This document shows positions 47,111-56,800 of a stretch of DNA of 64,000 nt, one piece after another (positions within the stretch are counted from its first letter, which is position 1; every line of letters begins with the position of its first letter). The DNA lies in NCBI GenBank assembly GCA_963706875.1, contig CAVPNW010000004.1:124001-188000 (forward strand). The letters are read 5' to 3'. Position numbers and translations under genes: made by a program. The notes under the pieces were generated by a model that was given only the letters and a program-made list of their open reading frames with translations, made no database searches and had not been told where the DNA came from. The DNA comes from Prado023 sp963706875. Lineage in GTDB: Bacteria; Actinomycetota; Actinomycetes; S36-B12; CAIYMF01.

Positions 47111-48811
47111 ATGCGCCTCGGTGTCGCCCGCATCTCCCGTCGTTCCCTGCCGGCCTTGGTGGCCGGTGCGCTTGTCGCGTCTCTGGGTGCGGTAGTCCCT
47201 GCCTCCTCGGCCGTCGCGGCCCCAGCCTCCATCGATTGGACGCAGACGGATTGGTCCGGCGGCGCGGGGCAGCCCGTCTGGGCCGATTCGACGAAGTACG
47301 AGTCGGGGACGAGCGTTGACACGAGCGGTGGGGGCCAAGTGCGGCTGTCGTCCACGGGTGGCGTGGTGTTCGCAGATTCCTTCACCCGCAGCGATCCCTC
47401 GCCCCTCGCTCCATGGCAGGCCGCCAACACGGGCTCGTGGGCGATCGCGGCTGGGGAGCTTTCTGGGAACGGTGACGGGGGCTACGGGAACGTCTACTAC
47501 GTGCCGCCGAGCCAGCCCTCGGACTACGTGCTTGAGGCGCGACTGAAGATGCCCGCCGGGCTCGGGAGTCTCGGCGGCGGCATCGGCGGCCGCCTCGACC
47601 CGGCAACCGGTGCCCACTACGGAATATGGCTGTACCCGACTGCCGGAGGCGGAACGAACGCGGGCCGAATCGTTCTGAACGAGTTCAGTCCCGACTGGAC
47701 CACATACAACGAACTGGCTTTTGCGCCGTTCTCTATCGATGACGCCAACTGGCACGATGTGAAAGTCGAGTTCGTGGGCTCCCGGATCCGTGCCTGGATG
47801 GACGGGGGGGCTACCCCGCTCATCGACTTCACGGACCCGAGCCCGCTTGCTGGCAGCGGCATCACGTTCGACACGTATCGCGCCCCCCTTTTCCCCTTGA
47901 CTTCGATCAGCGTCGACAGCGTGAGCATGAGCGTTCCGACTGTGTTCAGCACGAGTGGCGCGCTGGTCTCCTCGGCGTTCGACGCCGGTGCGAACTCGAC
48001 ATGGCAGACGCTGAAGTGGACGGCGTCGACGCCCTCTGGAACCACTGTCCGACTGCGCACGCGGACGGCGGCCACGTCCGCCGGTCTGGTTGGGTCCGCG
48101 TGGTCCGCTTGGTCCGCGGTGAGCGACTCGCCGATTGCTGATGGGTCCGGCCGGTGGCTGCAATACGAGGTCGACCTGGGAACGTCAGACTCGTCGGCGA
48201 CTCCGGTACTCAACGATGTGACGGCGACGTACATCCCCGCGGATTCGGTCGCACCGGTGGTGACGGTCCCGGCGGACATCACTGTGCCGGCGACCGGTGC
48301 TGCCGGTGCTGTGGTCACGTTCACCGCGTCCGCGGTCGATGACGTCGACGGTGCCCTGACCCCGACCTGTACCCCGGTCTCGGGGAGCACGTTCCCGGTC
48401 GGCCCGACGACCGTGACCTGCACCGCCACCGACACGGGCGGCAACCCCGCGAGCAAGGCATTCACGATCACCGTTACCGCTCCGGCGGCTACGCCTGCGC
48501 CTCCTGCCACGGCTACTCCGGTTCCGCCTGTGTCGGGGCAGCCGTCGCCGGTGGTGAGGTTGAAGGCGGTGAGTGGGAGGTCGAAGTTGAAGGTGGATGT
48601 CGATCCGAACAAGGGTGGGAAGTATTGGACTTTCCAGGTGCAGCGGAAGAATGCGGATGGTTCGTGGAAGGCGTTGAAGACCTACCGGACCAAGGGCTCG
48701 AAGGAGATCCGTACGGTGAATCTGGGCAAGGGCACGTATCGGGTGTGGGTGAACCCCAAGTTCGGTTACCAGGGCGTCTTGTCGGCTACTGAGGTGACGT
48801 TGAAGCGCTGA
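47111..48811 (+). CDS. Secreted multidomain protein (LamG-like, HYR, Ig-like C-terminus)
   Basis: This secreted protein has about 566 residues. The ATG at 47111 has AAGGAG six bases upstream; an ATG at 47084 would add nine residues, but TACTAT at 47071 looks like a -10 element, which favours the later start. A signal peptide ends near SAVAAPAS. A LamG-like domain follows (VFADSFTRSDPSPLAPWQ, HYGIWLYPTAGG, WHDVKVEFVGSRIRAWMDGG), then a discoidin-like beta region, an HYR domain (VTVPADITVPATGAAGAVV) and a basic Ig-like C-terminal module (YWTFQVQRKNADGSWKALKT). The last 315 bases are the same as the end of the next gene. Confidence 0.82.
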   Translation: MRLGVARISRRSLPALVAGALVASLGAVVPASSAVAAPASIDWTQTDWSGGAGQPVWADSTKYESGTSVDTSGGGQVRLSSTGGVVFADSFTRSDPSPLAPWQAANTGSWAIAAGELSGNGDGGYGNVYYVPPSQPSDYVLEARLKMPAGLGSLGGGIGGRLDPATGAHYGIWLYPTAGGGTNAGRIVLNEFSPDWTTYNELAFAPFSIDDANWHDVKVEFVGSRIRAWMDGGATPLIDFTDPSPLAGSGITFDTYRAPLFPLTSISVDSVSMSVPTVFSTSGALVSSAFDAGANSTWQTLKWTASTPSGTTVRLRTRTAATSAGLVGSAWSAWSAVSDSPIADGSGRWLQYEVDLGTSDSSATPVLNDVTATYIPADSVAPVVTVPADITVPATGAAGAVVTFTASAVDDVDGALTPTCTPVSGSTFPVGPTTVTCTATDTGGNPASKAFTITVTAPAATPAPPATATPVPPVSGQPSPVVRLKAVSGRSKLKVDVDPNKGGKYWTFQVQRKNADGSWKALKTYRTKGSKEIRTVNLGKGTYRVWVNPKFGYQGVLSATEVTLKR

Positions 48812-51030
48812 TCGGGTTGTCCGGTCGTGTGGTCCGGGCGGTGGATTGGCCGCCCGGACTCGGCTGGGGTTGGGTCATTTTGTCCCTTGGGTGATCGGTT
48901 CCGGTGCGTGTATGGTCCGGTTGAGGGGAGGCCCGCGGTGCAGCCTGAGGGTTCTGGTAGTCGTGGTCGTGGCCTGTCGGTGATGGCGGCGGTCGTGTTG
49001 GTCGCGGCGTTGGTGGTGTTCGTGCCGGCGGGGTCGGTTGTTGGGGCCCCGGTGGCCTCGGCGGCCCCGGTGGTGGCGATCCACGTTTCTGAGCTCACGG
49101 CGGCGTTGGAGTCGGTGCCGGCGTCGGCTCCGACTCCGATGGGTTCGGGTACGACGGGCGAGCAGTGGTGGATCACCTCTTGGCGGTATTTCGTGGCCTA
49201 TCAGAGTCTTGAGGAGGCGCTCAAGGCCGATGGCACCCCGTTCGTTGAGGTCAGTGATGCGGATATCGCTGCGGGCGATCTGTTGACCACGGCCGGGAAG
49301 CCGCGGTATCCGATCGTGATCAGCCTCGCGGCGGAGGCCGTGGCCGATAATGAGGTCGCCGCGCTGCGTAGTTACGTGAGCGCTGGCGGGTTCCTCATGG
49401 CGGGCTCGTCGTCGTTCACACGCACCACGAGTGGGGCCTCGCGTGGTGATTTCGCGTTCAAGGCCGAGATGGGCCTGCGGATGACGACCGCGGGCTTGCA
49501 GAACTGGGCGCTGAACAACACGTTCACGAAGGCCGGTAGTCACCGTCTGACCGCCGACATCCCCTCCGGGTCGCTGTTCTGGGGTGGCAAGCCGTCCTAT
49601 GACTCGATCCCGTGGGACCCCAACGCCCCGAACCAGGACCAGCAGCAGAGCGAGGCGATGAACCGTCAGGTCTGGCGGGTGACCAACACTGATGCGCAGG
49701 TGCTGGCGACCGGTGACGGTGGGGTGGAGCTTGCCACCAAGGGGTATGGCAACGGCCGGTTCATCTACGACGCGGAGTTGCAGCCGCTGCTGGGTGACAC
49801 CGGGTACAACTCGAGTGCGTTTGCGTACACGATCTACCGCAACGCCATCGAGTGGGCCTTCGAGGCGGCCGGGATGCCCATCGTGAAGGTCAGTCCGTGG
49901 CAGTACCCCTACGACGCGGCGGGAGTGGTTCGCCACGACCTGGAGGCGTACCTCAACCCCGGCGCCAAGATCCGGGACTCCGCCGCGCACGAGGCCAGCC
50001 TCGGGATGAAGGGGGACTACTACTTCACGACGCAGACCCTGCGGATCGGCTCCGGGGACACCCGGATGTCCGACGCCCAGAAGAGGGCCGACATCGACGC
50101 CCTCCGCACGGCGGTCTCCTCCGGGGCCACCGTCGGCTCGCACAACGGAGGGCTTACCAATCCCAACGGGGCCACGAGCGGGGATGAGAACTACCTCTAC
50201 CACTGGGGTCCCGACGAGGCGCTGGACTATCCCGGGGGCACGGCCTACGCGGAGCAGTCGCTGAGGACGTCGTTCCAGGACATCGAGACCTGGATGAGCT
50301 CGAGTCCCTATTCGGGTGCCACCAGCCTGCCGCGTCTTGACAACGGCCGGTCGGGATGCGGTGCGGCGGTCACCTGCCCGCGCACGTTCGTCAGCCCGTT
50401 CCACAACGCGGGTCGTGAGGGATCCCGCCAGATCCTGCAGGGTCTCGGGGCTCAGGTGGTCGGTGAGCAGAAGGTCGCTCCGTTCCCGATCCGCCCCTTC
50501 TCCTACCTCGCGCCCCGCACCTACTTCCCCATGGTCGGTGTGGGGGTGGGCAACTGGTATGTGGCAGGCGAGATCCAGGAGACGGTCGACACCTACCTCG
50601 GAACGTCCCTCGCCACGTCGCCAAACATGAAGGCGGCCGTCGACTGGTACTACAACCTCGGCGGGCTGGTCAACCTCTACGGCCACACCGACGTCGCGCC
50701 CTACGTCGAGTACCTGGCCAGCAAGCCCAACCTGTGGAAGACGAACGCCGTCGGCGTGCGTGACTGGTTCGTCAAGCGAGAGCCCGTGAAGGTCACCCCG
50801 TCATTCACGCGCAGCGGCTCCACCTGGGCGGCGACCGCGACGGTCACCGGATCGACGGACTCGCAGACCGCGGTCGAGCTCGTCATCCCGAGCTGGACCG
50901 GGACCCCGACCTCCGTGAGCGTCAAACTCAACGGCGCAACAGCCCCCGCGGGAACATGGAAGACCACGACCGATGGCCTCAAGATCAAGGTCGGCACCTC
51001 CGTGACCTCAATCGAAGTCAACCACGGACC
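48497..51030 (+). repeat. Tandem duplication, unit 1
   Basis: This segment recurs at 51305-53838, offset by exactly 2,808 bases, with no difference that I could find. It contains the C-terminal module of the preceding gene, the terminator, the ribosome site and the deacetylase domain of the next gene. The copies overlap in phase, as expected for unequal crossing-over between two module copies. Confidence 0.9.
48832..48859 (+). terminator. Terminator hairpin
   Basis: A perfect 10-bp stem (GTCCGGGCGG with its complement) and an 8-base loop lie 21 bases after the stop codon, followed by a T-rich ATTTTG stretch. It is duplicated at 51640-51667. Confidence 0.6.
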
Positions 51031-51619
51031 GGTGGTGACGGTCCCGGCGGACATCACTGTGCCGGCGACCGGTGCTGCCGGTGCTGTGGTCACGTTCACC
51101 GCGTCCGCGGTCGACAACCTCGGTGGTGCCCTGACCCCGACCTGTACCCCGGTCTCGGGGAGCACGTTCCCGGTCGGCCCGACGACCGTGACCTGCACCG
51201 CCACCGACACGACCGGCACCGCGAGCAAGACCTTCACGATCACCGTCACCGCCCCCGTGGTCACGCCCTCGCCGGTCGTCACGGTGGTCCCAACCACCCC
51301 CGTCGCGCCTCCTGCCACGGCTACTCCGGTTCCGCCTGTGTCGGGGCAGCCGTCGCCGGTGGTGAGGTTGAAGGCGGTGAGTGGGAGGTCGAAGTTGAAG
51401 GTGGATGTCGATCCGAACAAGGGTGGGAAGTATTGGACTTTCCAGGTGCAGCGGAAGAATGCGGATGGTTCGTGGAAGGCGTTGAAGACCTACCGGACCA
51501 AGGGCTCGAAGGAGATCCGTACGGTGAATCTGGGCAAGGGCACGTATCGGGTGTGGGTGAACCCCAAGTTCGGTTACCAGGGCGTCTTGTCGGCTACTGA
51601 GGTGACGTTGAAGCGCTGA
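48938..51619 (+). CDS. Secreted NodB-like polysaccharide deacetylase with HYR and Ig-like domains (copy A)
   Basis: This protein of about 893 residues starts at GTG 48938 with GGGGAGG six bases upstream. A signal peptide (VMAAVVLVAALVVFVPAG) is followed by about 270 residues with a GYDSIPWDP-type beta/alpha region. The NodB-like core has RHDLE at 332-336, GMKGDYYFTTQTLR, SHNGG with His 402, SPFHNAGREGSRQIL and LVNLYGHTDV. The second metal Asp is Glu here, so activity is not certain. HYR (VTVPADITVPATG) and the basic Ig-like module complete it. It probably acts on extracellular or cell-wall glycan. Confidence 0.82.
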   Translation: MQPEGSGSRGRGLSVMAAVVLVAALVVFVPAGSVVGAPVASAAPVVAIHVSELTAALESVPASAPTPMGSGTTGEQWWITSWRYFVAYQSLEEALKADGTPFVEVSDADIAAGDLLTTAGKPRYPIVISLAAEAVADNEVAALRSYVSAGGFLMAGSSSFTRTTSGASRGDFAFKAEMGLRMTTAGLQNWALNNTFTKAGSHRLTADIPSGSLFWGGKPSYDSIPWDPNAPNQDQQQSEAMNRQVWRVTNTDAQVLATGDGGVELATKGYGNGRFIYDAELQPLLGDTGYNSSAFAYTIYRNAIEWAFEAAGMPIVKVSPWQYPYDAAGVVRHDLEAYLNPGAKIRDSAAHEASLGMKGDYYFTTQTLRIGSGDTRMSDAQKRADIDALRTAVSSGATVGSHNGGLTNPNGATSGDENYLYHWGPDEALDYPGGTAYAEQSLRTSFQDIETWMSSSPYSGATSLPRLDNGRSGCGAAVTCPRTFVSPFHNAGREGSRQILQGLGAQVVGEQKVAPFPIRPFSYLAPRTYFPMVGVGVGNWYVAGEIQETVDTYLGTSLATSPNMKAAVDWYYNLGGLVNLYGHTDVAPYVEYLASKPNLWKTNAVGVRDWFVKREPVKVTPSFTRSGSTWAATATVTGSTDSQTAVELVIPSWTGTPTSVSVKLNGATAPAGTWKTTTDGLKIKVGTSVTSIEVNHGPVVTVPADITVPATGAAGAVVTFTASAVDNLGGALTPTCTPVSGSTFPVGPTTVTCTATDTTGTASKTFTITVTAPVVTPSPVVTVVPTTPVAPPATATPVPPVSGQPSPVVRLKAVSGRSKLKVDVDPNKGGKYWTFQVQRKNADGSWKALKTYRTKGSKEIRTVNLGKGTYRVWVNPKFGYQGVLSATEVTLKR

Positions 51620-53838
51620 TCGGGTTGTCCGGTCGTGTGGTCCGGGCGGTGGATTGGCCGCCCGGACTCGGCTGGGGTTGGGTCATTTTGTCCCTTGGGT
51701 GATCGGTTCCGGTGCGTGTATGGTCCGGTTGAGGGGAGGCCCGCGGTGCAGCCTGAGGGTTCTGGTAGTCGTGGTCGTGGCCTGTCGGTGATGGCGGCGG
51801 TCGTGTTGGTCGCGGCGTTGGTGGTGTTCGTGCCGGCGGGGTCGGTTGTTGGGGCCCCGGTGGCCTCGGCGGCCCCGGTGGTGGCGATCCACGTTTCTGA
51901 GCTCACGGCGGCGTTGGAGTCGGTGCCGGCGTCGGCTCCGACTCCGATGGGTTCGGGTACGACGGGCGAGCAGTGGTGGATCACCTCTTGGCGGTATTTC
52001 GTGGCCTATCAGAGTCTTGAGGAGGCGCTCAAGGCCGATGGCACCCCGTTCGTTGAGGTCAGTGATGCGGATATCGCTGCGGGCGATCTGTTGACCACGG
52101 CCGGGAAGCCGCGGTATCCGATCGTGATCAGCCTCGCGGCGGAGGCCGTGGCCGATAATGAGGTCGCCGCGCTGCGTAGTTACGTGAGCGCTGGCGGGTT
52201 CCTCATGGCGGGCTCGTCGTCGTTCACACGCACCACGAGTGGGGCCTCGCGTGGTGATTTCGCGTTCAAGGCCGAGATGGGCCTGCGGATGACGACCGCG
52301 GGCTTGCAGAACTGGGCGCTGAACAACACGTTCACGAAGGCCGGTAGTCACCGTCTGACCGCCGACATCCCCTCCGGGTCGCTGTTCTGGGGTGGCAAGC
52401 CGTCCTATGACTCGATCCCGTGGGACCCCAACGCCCCGAACCAGGACCAGCAGCAGAGCGAGGCGATGAACCGTCAGGTCTGGCGGGTGACCAACACTGA
52501 TGCGCAGGTGCTGGCGACCGGTGACGGTGGGGTGGAGCTTGCCACCAAGGGGTATGGCAACGGCCGGTTCATCTACGACGCGGAGTTGCAGCCGCTGCTG
52601 GGTGACACCGGGTACAACTCGAGTGCGTTTGCGTACACGATCTACCGCAACGCCATCGAGTGGGCCTTCGAGGCGGCCGGGATGCCCATCGTGAAGGTCA
52701 GTCCGTGGCAGTACCCCTACGACGCGGCGGGAGTGGTTCGCCACGACCTGGAGGCGTACCTCAACCCCGGCGCCAAGATCCGGGACTCCGCCGCGCACGA
52801 GGCCAGCCTCGGGATGAAGGGGGACTACTACTTCACGACGCAGACCCTGCGGATCGGCTCCGGGGACACCCGGATGTCCGACGCCCAGAAGAGGGCCGAC
52901 ATCGACGCCCTCCGCACGGCGGTCTCCTCCGGGGCCACCGTCGGCTCGCACAACGGAGGGCTTACCAATCCCAACGGGGCCACGAGCGGGGATGAGAACT
53001 ACCTCTACCACTGGGGTCCCGACGAGGCGCTGGACTATCCCGGGGGCACGGCCTACGCGGAGCAGTCGCTGAGGACGTCGTTCCAGGACATCGAGACCTG
53101 GATGAGCTCGAGTCCCTATTCGGGTGCCACCAGCCTGCCGCGTCTTGACAACGGCCGGTCGGGATGCGGTGCGGCGGTCACCTGCCCGCGCACGTTCGTC
53201 AGCCCGTTCCACAACGCGGGTCGTGAGGGATCCCGCCAGATCCTGCAGGGTCTCGGGGCTCAGGTGGTCGGTGAGCAGAAGGTCGCTCCGTTCCCGATCC
53301 GCCCCTTCTCCTACCTCGCGCCCCGCACCTACTTCCCCATGGTCGGTGTGGGGGTGGGCAACTGGTATGTGGCAGGCGAGATCCAGGAGACGGTCGACAC
53401 CTACCTCGGAACGTCCCTCGCCACGTCGCCAAACATGAAGGCGGCCGTCGACTGGTACTACAACCTCGGCGGGCTGGTCAACCTCTACGGCCACACCGAC
53501 GTCGCGCCCTACGTCGAGTACCTGGCCAGCAAGCCCAACCTGTGGAAGACGAACGCCGTCGGCGTGCGTGACTGGTTCGTCAAGCGAGAGCCCGTGAAGG
53601 TCACCCCGTCATTCACGCGCAGCGGCTCCACCTGGGCGGCGACCGCGACGGTCACCGGATCGACGGACTCGCAGACCGCGGTCGAGCTCGTCATCCCGAG
53701 CTGGACCGGGACCCCGACCTCCGTGAGCGTCAAACTCAACGGCGCAACAGCCCCCGCGGGAACATGGAAGACCACGACCGATGGCCTCAAGATCAAGGTC
53801 GGCACCTCCGTGACCTCAATCGAAGTCAACCACGGACC
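51305..53838 (+). repeat. Tandem duplication, unit 2
   Basis: This is the second copy of 48497-51030. Identity ends in the codons after VNHGP, where copy A continues with PVVTVPAD and this copy has an inserted PTSDTIPP before the same HYR motif. Confidence 0.9.
51640..51667 (+). terminator. Terminator hairpin, duplicated copy
   Basis: This is the exact copy of the hairpin at 48832-48859 carried by the tandem duplication. It lies after the stop of the first deacetylase gene. Confidence 0.6.
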
Positions 53839-56800
53839 CCCGACATCAGACACCATCCCGCCCGTCGTGACGGTCCCGGCGGACATCACCGTGCCGGCGA
53901 CCGGTGCTGCCGGTGCTGTGGTCACGTTCACCGCGACCGCGGCCGATGACGTCGACGGTGCCCTGACCCCGACCTGTACCCCGGTCTCGGGGAGCACGTT
54001 CCCGGTCGGCCCGACGACCGTGACCTGCACCGCCGCCGACACGACCGGCAACCCCGCGAGCAAGACCTTCACGATCACCGTCACCGCCCCCGTGAGTAGC
54101 TGGACGCAGACCGAGTGGTCAGGTGGGAGTGGGCAGGGCGTGTGGTCCGATCAGACGAAGTACCAGTCGGGGACGAGCATCGACACGAGCAGCGCGGGCC
54201 AGTTGAGGCTGTCGTCCACTGGTGGCGTGGTGTTCTCCGACGCATTCAACCGTGGCCCGACCGACCCATCGCCTCTCCTGCCTTGGCTGACGGTCAGCGG
54301 CTCTTGGGCAGTCGAGGGTGGGGTTCTCACGGGAAGCGGTGTCGGGGGCTACGGGAACCTCCACCGCGTCCCGCCGACCTCGCCCTTGGACTACGTGATC
54401 GAGGCGCGCCTCAAGATTCCCGCGGGGAGCCTCGGCGGTGGCATCGGCGGGCGACTCAACCCGGCAAACGGATCCCACTACGGAATCTGGTTGTACCCTC
54501 CCGATGGCCCCGCTGCCAATCGGGGATACGTGGCCCTCATCAAGTTCACACCCAACTGGACTACGTACACGACCGTGACACGTACCCCGTTGTCCATCGA
54601 CGCCAGTTGGCACGATGTGAGGGTCGAGTTCGTGGGCGCACGGATCCGGGCCTGGGTTGACGGTGGGGCCACGCCGCTCATCGACTACACGGACCCGAGC
54701 CGTCTTGCAGGCAGCGGCGTCACCTTCGACACGTATCCGCCGGGGTCGATCAGCGTCGACAGCGTGAGCGTGAGCGTGCCTACCGTGTTCAGCGCGAGCG
54801 GATCGCTGGTCTCCTCCGCCTTCGACGCCGGCGCCGGCTCGACGTGGCAGACCCTGAAATGGACCGCATCCACACCTCCCGGAACCTCTGTTCGACTGCG
54901 GACTCGGACGGCGGCAACGTCTGCCGGGTCCGCATGGTCCGCGTGGTCCGCGTGGTCCGCGGCGAGCGGCGCGCCGATTGCTGACGGGTCCGGCCGGTGG
55001 TTGCAGTACGAGGCCGAACTGGGAACGTCGGACTCGTCAACCACGCCGGTGCTCCACGACGTGACGGCGACCTACGTCCCCGCCGGTGTCGACACGATTG
55101 CGCCGACGCTTACCGTGCCTGCTGATGTCGCCGTCCCGGCGACGGGTCCTGCGGGTGCGGTGGTTACGTTCACTGCGACGGCGGTTGATCTGGTCGACGG
55201 TGTGGTGAACCCGACCTGCGCCCCGGCTTCGGGGAGCACGTTCCCGGTCGGCCCGACGACCGTGACCTGCACCGCTAGTGACAAGGCGGGCAACAGCGGG
55301 AGTAAGGCGTTCACGGTGACGGTCACCGCAGTCGTCGACTCGACCGCGCCGACGGTTTCGGGTGTGTCATCCAGTTTGGCCAATGGCGCCTACACGGTTG
55401 GTCAGGTGGTTCCGGTGACGGTGACCTTCAGTGAGCAGGTGATGGTGACGGGGACGCCGACGCTGACGTTATCGACCGGATCCCCGGCGGCCACGGTGGT
55501 GAACTACTCTTCCGGTTCTGCGACGGACACTTTGACCTTCAACTACACCGTCGCGGCGGGCAATACGTCCGCTGATCTGAACTACTCGTCGACGACGTCG
55601 CTGGCAGTCAATGGTGGGTCGATCAGGGACTCGGCCGCCAACAACGCGATCCTGACTCTGCCGGCTGCGGGCGCGGCAGGTTCGCTGGGTACCAACAAGA
55701 ACCTGGTGATCGACACGATTGCGCCGACGCTTACCGTGCCTGCTGATGTCGCCGTCCCGGCGACGGGTCCTGCGGGTGCGGTGGTCACGTTCACCGCGAC
55801 GGCGGTTGATCTGGTCGACGGTGTGGTGAACCCGACCTGCGCCCCGGCTTCGGGGAGCACGTTCCCGGTCGGCCCGACGACCGTGACCTGCACCGCTAGT
55901 GACAAGGCGGGCAACAGCGGGAGTAAGGCGTTCACGGTGACGGTCACCGCAGTCGTCGACTCGACCGCGCCGACGGTTTCGGGTGTGTCATCCAGTTTGG
56001 CCAATGGCGCCTACACGGTTGGTCAGGTGGTTCCGGTGACGGTGACCTTCAGTGAGCAGGTGATGGTGACGGGGACGCCGACGCTGACGTTATCGACCGG
56101 ATCCCCGGCGGCCACGGTGGTGAACTACTCTTCCGGTTCTGCGACGGACACTTTGACCTTCAACTACACCGTCGCGGCGGGTAATACGTCCGCTGATCTG
56201 AACTACTCGTCGACGACGTCGCTGGCAGTCAATGGTGGGTCGATCAGGGACTCGGCCGCCAACAACGCGATCCTGACTCTGCCGGCTGCGGGCGCGGCAG
56301 GTTCGCTGGGTACCAACAAGAACCTGGTGATCGACACGATTGCGCCGACGCTTACCGTGCCTGCTGATGTCGCCGTCCCGGCGACGGGTCCTGCGGGTGC
56401 GGTGGTCACGTTCACCGCGACGGCGGTTGATCTGGTCGACGGTGTGGTGAACCCGACCTGCGCCCCGGCTTCGGGGAGCACGTTCCCGGTCGGCCCGACG
56501 ACCGTGACCTGCACCGCTAGTGACAAGGCGGGCAACAGCGGGAGCAAGGCGTTCACGGTGACGGTCACCGCAGTCGTCGATGCAAGCCCGCCAGCCGCGC
56601 CGTCCGGGGTCACGGCGAAGGCGACGACGGTCGCCGTGGTACTCGATTGGGCGGACAATGCCGAGCCTGACCTGGCCGGATACCGCGTCTATCGTTCCTC
56701 GTCCGAGGTCGGTCCCTGGACCCCGCTGACGCCGTCGGTCGTCGCCAGTTCAGCCTATGTTGACCTGAGTGCCCCGGTCGGCGCCGAGGTCTTCTACCGG

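Noticed and set aside
48875..50686. A 603-residue minus-strand open frame opposite the deacetylase gene, repeated at 51683-53494
   Set aside because: It is the antisense of a well-supported secreted enzyme, has the Arg/His/Pro-rich composition of such shadows, and recurs only because the region is duplicated.
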